The notes beneath the pieces were generated by a model. That model was not told the origin of the DNA, made no database searches, and saw only the letters and a list, made by a program, of their open reading frames with translations. Shown here piece by piece: positions 4,628-8,602 of a DNA stretch of 8,602 nucleotides (positions within the stretch are counted from its first letter, which is position 1; each line of letters starts with the position of its first letter). The DNA comes from an uncultured Oscillospiraceae bacterium (GTDB lineage Bacteria > Bacillota > Clostridia > Oscillospirales > Ruminococcaceae). The translations under genes were made by a program, and so were the position numbers. The stretch covers positions 1-8,602 of the forward strand of contig UREN01000079.1 of assembly GCA_900546885.1 (NCBI GenBank). The letters are read 5' to 3'.

Positions 4628-6997
4628 GAACCGGTAAAGCTTTCTGTGCGCACCCTGGTGGAATTTGTGCTGCGCTGCGGCGACATAGACGCCCGCGCCG
4701 CAGCCGGCGGGTACGACCGCGCCAACGAGGGCGCGCGCATTCACCGCAAGCTGCAGAAGGCCGCGGGCAAGGGCTACCAGGCCGAGGTGTCTTTTAAGGC
4801 CACGCGCGTGGTGGACGGCATTGAATACCGGCTGGAGGGCCGGGCCGACGGCGTTATAGAGACGCCCGGCGGGTATGTGGTGGATGAAATTAAAACCACC
4901 AGCGCCCCTGCCGAGCGCCTGACGGAAGACTATAACCCCCTGCACTGGGCGCAGGCCAAGTGCTATGCCGCCTTTTTGTGCAAAGAGAAAAAGCTGCCCG
5001 GCGTGACGGTGCAGCTTACCTATTACCAGGTGGACACAGAGGAAACCGTGCGCCACCGCAGGCTGTACGGCGCGCTGGAATTGGAGAATTTTCTTACCCG
5101 CACGCTGCACCTGTACACCCCGTGGGCCAAAATGGCCGCCGAATGGCGCGAAAAGCGCACAGAAAGCCTGAAGGCCCTGCGCTTTCCCTTTGCGGAATAT
5201 CGCGCCGGGCAATACCGCCTGGCGGGCGCGGTGTATAAAACCATTGCCGGCGGCGGGCGGCTGTTTGCCTGCGCGCCCACAGGCGTGGGCAAAACCATTT
5301 CCACCCTGTTCCCCGCCGTAAAGGCGCTGGGCGAGGGCAAGGCCGGGCGCATTTTTTACCTTACGGCCAAAACCGTAACGCGCACGGCGGCCGAGGGCGC
5401 GGTGGCCCGGCTGCGCGAAAGCCAGCCGGGGCTGTGCTTGAAATGCGTGACGCTGACGGCCAAAGACAAAGCCTGCCCCCTGGAAGAGCGCCAGTGCACC
5501 CCCCAGCACTGCCCGCGCGCAAGGGGCTATTACGACAGGGTAAACGACGCCTTATACCGCTTTTTAAACGCGCACAGCCACTTCACGCGCGAGGCCATTG
5601 CGGCCTTTTGCGAGGCCGAGGCGCTGTGCCCGTTTGAGTTTACGCTGGACCTTTCGCTTTTTTGCGACTGCATCATTTGCGATTACAACTACTTGTTCGA
5701 CCCGGTGGTAAGCCTGAAGCGCTTTTTTGACGGCACCAGGGGCGAGCACGTCTTTTTGATAGACGAGGCGCACAATTTGGCCGGCCGCGCGCGGGACATG
5801 TATTCCGCCAGCATTTGCAAAAGCGCCTTTCTTTCGGCCAAAAAGGCCGTGGGCAAAAGCCATAAAAAGCTGGCAAAAGCCCTGACGGGCGTGAATAGCG
5901 CCCTGCTGGCGCTGCGCAAAGCGCACGCCGGGGCGCGCAAGGCCCTTGTGCCGCAGGGCGACAAGCAGCTGGCCCGGCTTTTAAGCCGTTTTGAGACGGC
6001 CGCGCAGGATTATTTGGACGAGCACCGCGAGGGCGCCGTGCACGACGAGGTGCTGCAGCTGTATTTTGACGTGCATTTTTACCTGCGCATTTGGGAGCTG
6101 TATGACGAGCACTTCACCACTTTGATTCATGTGCACGGGGCAGACGTGACAGTGCGCCTTATGTGCCTGGACGCCGCGCCCTTTCTGGACGCCAGCATGG
6201 CGCAGGGGCAGGCGGCTGTGCTGTTCAGCGCAACGCTTGCGCCGGTGGATTATTTTATAGAGACGCTGGGCGGCGGCGAAAACGCCAAGCGCATTTTTTT
6301 GCAAAGCCCCTTCCCGCAGGAAAACCTGTGCCTGCTGTGCGCGGGCGGCGTAAGCACCAAATATGCGCAACGCCAGCGCACCCTGCCCGAGGTGTGCCGC
6401 TATATTGAGGCCGTTGTGCGCGCAAAGCAGGGCAATTACCTTGTGTTTCTGCCGTCTTACGCCTACCTGAAGGCGGCGGTGGAAGAGTTTCGCGCCCTGT
6501 GCCCGGGCATTGCCCTTGCCGTGCAGGAAAGCGGCATGGACGAGGCCGCGCGCGAGGCGTTTCTTGCGCAGTTTTCGCCGCACGGCGGCGGCACGCTGGT
6601 GGGCTTTTGCGTGCTGGGCGGCGTGTTCGGCGAAGGCATAGACCTTGCGGGCACGGCCCTGATCGGCTGTGTGGTGGTGGGCGTGGGCCTGCCGCAGATA
6701 AGCCCCGAGCAGGACGCCCTGCGCGATTATTACCAGGCCGCGCGCGGCAGCGGCTTTGCCTATGCCTACCAGTTTCCCGGCATGAACAAGGTGCTGCAGG
6801 CCGCCGGGCGCGTGATACGCACAAAAGAAGACCGCGGCGTTGTGCTGCTGATAGATTCGCGCTATACACGCGCGGAATACCGCTGCCTGATGCCGCCGCA
6901 CTGGGGCCATCTGCGCTATGTTTCTGCCCCGGGGCAGGCGCAGGCGCTGGTGCAGGCGTTTTGGAACCAGACAAAAAAGGAGGACGAAGCAGAATGA
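4625..6997 (+). CDS. Rad3/XPD (DinG-type) ATP-dependent helicase with N-terminal PD-(D/E)XK nuclease domain
   Basis: This 790-aa protein is predicted to be a superfamily 2 iron-sulfur DNA helicase fused to a Cas4/RecB-like nuclease, acting in DNA repair or processing. Nuclease domain (about 1-190): EGARIH with H40, GRADGV with D75, VDEIKT with E88 and K90, and QAKCY with Q110 and Y114, so the metal-binding core is intact. Helicase: Walker A APTGVGKT (217-224), candidate Fe-S cysteines C284, C291, C296 and C335, Walker B DEAH (380-383), motif III SAT (535-537), motif V-like GVFGEGIDL (666-674) and motif VI QAAGRVIR (725-732). Length and order match the roughly 780-aa Firmicutes helicases of this class. 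It is not the DEDD-exonuclease DinG type. No motif is lost, so it should be active. The stop overlaps the dehydrogenase start as ATGA. The start is TTG (separate entry). Confidence 0.92.
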   Translation: MEPVKLSVRTLVEFVLRCGDIDARAAAGGYDRANEGARIHRKLQKAAGKGYQAEVSFKATRVVDGIEYRLEGRADGVIETPGGYVVDEIKTTSAPAERLTEDYNPLHWAQAKCYAAFLCKEKKLPGVTVQLTYYQVDTEETVRHRRLYGALELENFLTRTLHLYTPWAKMAAEWREKRTESLKALRFPFAEYRAGQYRLAGAVYKTIAGGGRLFACAPTGVGKTISTLFPAVKALGEGKAGRIFYLTAKTVTRTAAEGAVARLRESQPGLCLKCVTLTAKDKACPLEERQCTPQHCPRARGYYDRVNDALYRFLNAHSHFTREAIAAFCEAEALCPFEFTLDLSLFCDCIICDYNYLFDPVVSLKRFFDGTRGEHVFLIDEAHNLAGRARDMYSASICKSAFLSAKKAVGKSHKKLAKALTGVNSALLALRKAHAGARKALVPQGDKQLARLLSRFETAAQDYLDEHREGAVHDEVLQLYFDVHFYLRIWELYDEHFTTLIHVHGADVTVRLMCLDAAPFLDASMAQGQAAVLFSATLAPVDYFIETLGGGENAKRIFLQSPFPQENLCLLCAGGVSTKYAQRQRTLPEVCRYIEAVVRAKQGNYLVFLPSYAYLKAAVEEFRALCPGIALAVQESGMDEAAREAFLAQFSPHGGGTLVGFCVLGGVFGEGIDLAGTALIGCVVVGVGLPQISPEQDALRDYYQAARGSGFAYAYQFPGMNKVLQAAGRVIRTKEDRGVVLLIDSRYTRAEYRCLMPPHWGHLRYVSAPGQAQALVQAFWNQTKKEDEAE

Positions 6998-7965
6998 CCC
7001 ATGTGCTGATTGGCGTGCCCGCCCGCGCCGAGGACAAAGCCCTGTGGGAGGCCGTGCCCGGCTGTGAATTTGTGTATGACGAGGCCTTTGCGGCGCAAAA
7101 CCTTGCCTGGGCCGATGTGATATTTGGCCCCGTGCCGGGCAAAAAGCTGGCGCTGTGCACGCGTTTGAAATGGCTGCAATACCCCTTTGCCGGGGTAGAG
7201 CGCTATTGTTTGCGCAGCGACATCACCTTTCCCGCCGGGGTGACGCTTACCAACGCCACGGGCGCGTTTGGCCCGCGCATTGCGGAATATGCGCTGGCCG
7301 CCGTGCTGGGGCTTTACAACAATTTTCCGCAATACCGCGACATGCAGCGCGCGGGCGGCACGCAGGCCCTTGGCATGCCCCTTAGCCTGCATGGGGACAC
7401 CGTGCTGGTAATTGGCGCGGGCGACATTGGCACGGCCTTTGCCCGGCTTACGCGGCCCTTTGGCTGCCGCAACATTGCCGTGCGCCGCACCCGCGCGCCG
7501 CTGGGCGAGCCGTTTGACGAAACCTACACCCTGCGCGAGCTGCCCGCGCTTTTGCCCCAGGCAGACACCGTGCTGTGCGCTCTGCCCGCCACGCGGCACA
7601 CACAGCATGTGATGGGCGCCGAGCAGTTTGCGCTGATGAAAAAGGCCTCGGTGTTTGTGAACGTGGGGCGCGGCAGCGCGGTGGACACCGATGCCCTGGT
7701 GGCCGCCCTGCAGGCCGGGCGCCCCGGCGCCGCCGTGCTGGACGTAACCGACCCCGAGCCCCTGCCCGCAAACCACCCGCTGCGCCAGTGCCCCAACGCC
7801 TTTCTTACGCCGCACATTGCGGGGCTTAGCTTTGGCCACCGCCCCGAGGTGACAGACTATGTGGTGCACCTGTTTGAGCAGAATTTGCGCCGTTTTCTGG
7901 CGGGCCAGCCGCTGCAAAACGAGGTGGACACCGCCCTGGGCTACACCAAAAAAAGCGCGCAATAG
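6994..7965 (+). CDS. D-2-hydroxyacid dehydrogenase, NAD(P)-dependent
   Basis: This 323-aa cytoplasmic oxidoreductase is predicted to interconvert a 2-keto acid and a D-2-hydroxy acid; the substrate cannot be read from sequence. It shows the substrate-domain/Rossmann architecture: GAGDIG (141-146) as the dinucleotide motif, NVGRGSAVDTDAL (223-235) with catalytic Arg-226, DPEPL with Glu-255, and TPHIAG with His-274, giving the full R/E/H set. After the second Rossmann strand there is V-R-R (163-165) instead of the Asp typical of NADH enzymes, which suggests NADP(H) preference (inference). Possible substrates include glyoxylate/hydroxypyruvate, or phosphoglycerate-like acids; the ACT domain of classic SerA is absent. 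AGGAGG at 6978-6983 is spaced 10 nt from ATG, and the ATG overlaps the helicase stop. A strong terminator lies about 130 nt downstream. Confidence 0.9.
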   Translation: MTHVLIGVPARAEDKALWEAVPGCEFVYDEAFAAQNLAWADVIFGPVPGKKLALCTRLKWLQYPFAGVERYCLRSDITFPAGVTLTNATGAFGPRIAEYALAAVLGLYNNFPQYRDMQRAGGTQALGMPLSLHGDTVLVIGAGDIGTAFARLTRPFGCRNIAVRRTRAPLGEPFDETYTLRELPALLPQADTVLCALPATRHTQHVMGAEQFALMKKASVFVNVGRGSAVDTDALVAALQAGRPGAAVLDVTDPEPLPANHPLRQCPNAFLTPHIAGLSFGHRPEVTDYVVHLFEQNLRRFLAGQPLQNEVDTALGYTKKSAQ

Positions 7966-8092
7966 CAGCCCGCCCCGGCCGCGCAAAGGGCGCCGCGCCT
8001 TAGGCGTGCCGGCGCAAAAGCGCATTGGCTTTGGGCGCGTTGGCGCAAGAAACATGGGTTTGGGCTGACAGTTTTGGCGCCCGGCGCATTGC
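7966..8092. other. Intergenic region before the terminator, no gene seen
   Basis: This GC-rich spacer holds a short imperfect stem around CGCGCC-TTA-GGCGTG (7996-8008 area, one G-U pair) and repeated GGCGC words. There is no Shine-Dalgarno-linked ORF, tRNA-like fold or promoter that I can support. It would form the 3' untranslated region of the helicase-dehydrogenase transcript. Confidence 0.4.
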
Positions 8093-8130
8093 AAAAGCCC
8101 GGCAATCCTGGCGGATTGCCGGGCTTTTTT
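8093..8130. terminator. Bidirectional intrinsic terminator between the dehydrogenase and collagen-like genes
   Basis: A perfect 12-bp stem (GCCCGGCAATCC 8097-8108 with its complement 8113-8124) and loop TGGC are flanked by AAAA (8093-8096) and TTTTTT (8125-8130). It ends transcription of the convergent plus-strand operon and, with the shorter U-tract, of the minus-strand gene. Confidence 0.93.
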
Positions 8131-8164
8131 CACACACTTGCCCGCCCCAAACGGCCGGGGCGCC

Positions 8165-8602
8165 TTACCGCATATGGACGGTTTGTTGCCCAAACAACAC
8201 CCTGCGTTTGGCATAAAGCAGGCACAGCACGCCCGCCAGCCCCGCCAGCGAAACGCCCGCCAGCCCCAGCGCAAGGTACACAAGCCACCACGGGCCCTCG
8301 CCCTCGCCTGCGCTTGTGCCCACGGCCCCGGCGTTCAGCTGGGTGCCGTCTGTTAAGGTGATGATCAGCTGGCCCTGCGCGTCTATGTAGGCGCTGGCAA
8401 CGCCAACGCCGTCCTGCCCGCGCACCTGGCCAAGGTTGTGCGTGGTGCCGTCTGTCAGGGCAACAACCAGCTGGCCGCTTTCGTTGATGGAAAGGCTGGC
8501 AATGCCAACGCCATCCTGCCCATCGGCGCCATTCTGCCCGGCCGCACCGGCGTCGCCCTTATCGCCTTTATCGCCCTTGTCGCCCTTCATGCCCTGCAGG
8601 GC
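8165..8602 (-). CDS. Collagen-like membrane-anchored protein, C-terminal fragment
   Basis: The frame is open to the right edge, giving 145 visible C-terminal residues; an ATG at 8590 lies within the Gly-X-Y repeats and is not a credible start. Residues 4-33 are ten Gly-X-Y triplets (GMK, then three GDK, GDA, GAA, GQN, GAD, GQD, GVG), a collagen triple-helix tract. Residues 28-95 are two tandem 34-residue modules of predicted beta structure (GQDGVG...GQL...LTDGT...N). A Gly/Glu-rich linker is followed by one transmembrane helix (about W105-A131) and a short basic tail beginning KRR. There is no LPXTG motif, so anchoring is by the membrane helix with most of the protein outside. It is likely a surface-exposed structural or adhesin-like protein; the true N-terminus and repeat number are beyond the window. 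Confidence 0.85.
   Translation of the reverse strand, partial: ALQGMKGDKGDKGDKGDAGAAGQNGADGQDGVGIASLSINESGQLVVALTDGTTHNLGQVRGQDGVGVASAYIDAQGQLIITLTDGTQLNAGAVGTSAGEGEGPWWLVYLALGLAGVSLAGLAGVLCLLYAKRRVLFGQQTVHMR
8318..8521 (-). repeat. Two tandem 102-bp (34-residue) modules in the collagen-like gene
   Basis: Module one (8420-8521) and module two (8318-8419) encode 34 residues each, with 20 identical positions. Conserved parts are GQDGVG, AS, I, GQL, LTDGT, N, G and V. They directly follow the Gly-X-Y tract, suggesting small beta domains between the collagen stalk and the membrane helix. Confidence 0.8.

Noticed and set aside
4625..6997. CRISPR or phage-defence system based on the Cas4-like domain
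   Set aside because: There is no CRISPR array, cas gene or defence partner. The nuclease-helicase fusion is a common chromosomal gene in Firmicutes.
4580..8283. Large minus-strand open frames opposite the helicase and dehydrogenase (4580-5509, 5981-6910, 6916-8283)
   Set aside because: These are shadows of GC-rich coding DNA. They are rich in His, Ala, Gly and Arg, show no domains, and lie opposite genes with complete motifs.

Overview
The window comes from a GC-rich, low-AT-island genome that I read as a Clostridia-type Firmicute, most likely an Oscillospiraceae/Ruminococcaceae-like gut anaerobe. The grounds are strong purine Shine-Dalgarno sites (AGGAGG, AAGGAAG, GGGAGG), two TTG starts, and a gene set typical of that group: MtaB, VanW-family protein, DUF1835/DUF3658 protein, nuclease-fused Rad3/DinG-type helicase, and a collagen-like surface protein. 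The taxonomic call is inference; no rRNA or other strong marker is present.

Layout. 1-131 (-) is the N-terminal end of an exported protein cut by the window edge. 132-373 is a divergent intergenic region with a good sigma-A-type promoter for mtaB (374-1663, +), a tRNA-modifying radical SAM enzyme. A strong bidirectional hairpin terminator (1743-1783) separates mtaB from a convergent minus-strand block. Read in its own direction, that block is a DUF1835/DUF3658 protein (4417-3488), then a VanW-family protein (3294-2434), then a small Ser/Gln-repeat lipoprotein (2437-1802). The last two overlap by ATGA and form a tight pair. Divergent from the DUF1835 gene is a plus-strand operon: an XPD/Rad3-like helicase with an N-terminal PD-(D/E)XK (Cas4/RecB-like) nuclease (4625-6997) and a D-2-hydroxyacid dehydrogenase (6994-7965), also overlapping by ATGA. 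A second bidirectional hairpin (8093-8130) separates this operon from the convergent C-terminal end of a collagen-like membrane protein (8602-8165, -).

How the genes relate. mtaB works in translation fidelity (ms2t6A at tRNA position 37). The helicase-nuclease acts on DNA; its coupling to a metabolic dehydrogenase has no obvious functional logic. VanW plus lipoprotein looks like a small cell-envelope module, and both window edges also carry exported or surface proteins. I see no IS element, phage gene, CRISPR array, tRNA or rRNA. Most of this is ordinary chromosome. The points most worth a second look are the two terminators whose 12-bp stem cores differ by one compensated base pair, the VanW/repeat-lipoprotein pair with its leader hairpin, the helicase-dehydrogenase coupling, and the collagen-like protein with tandem 34-residue modules.
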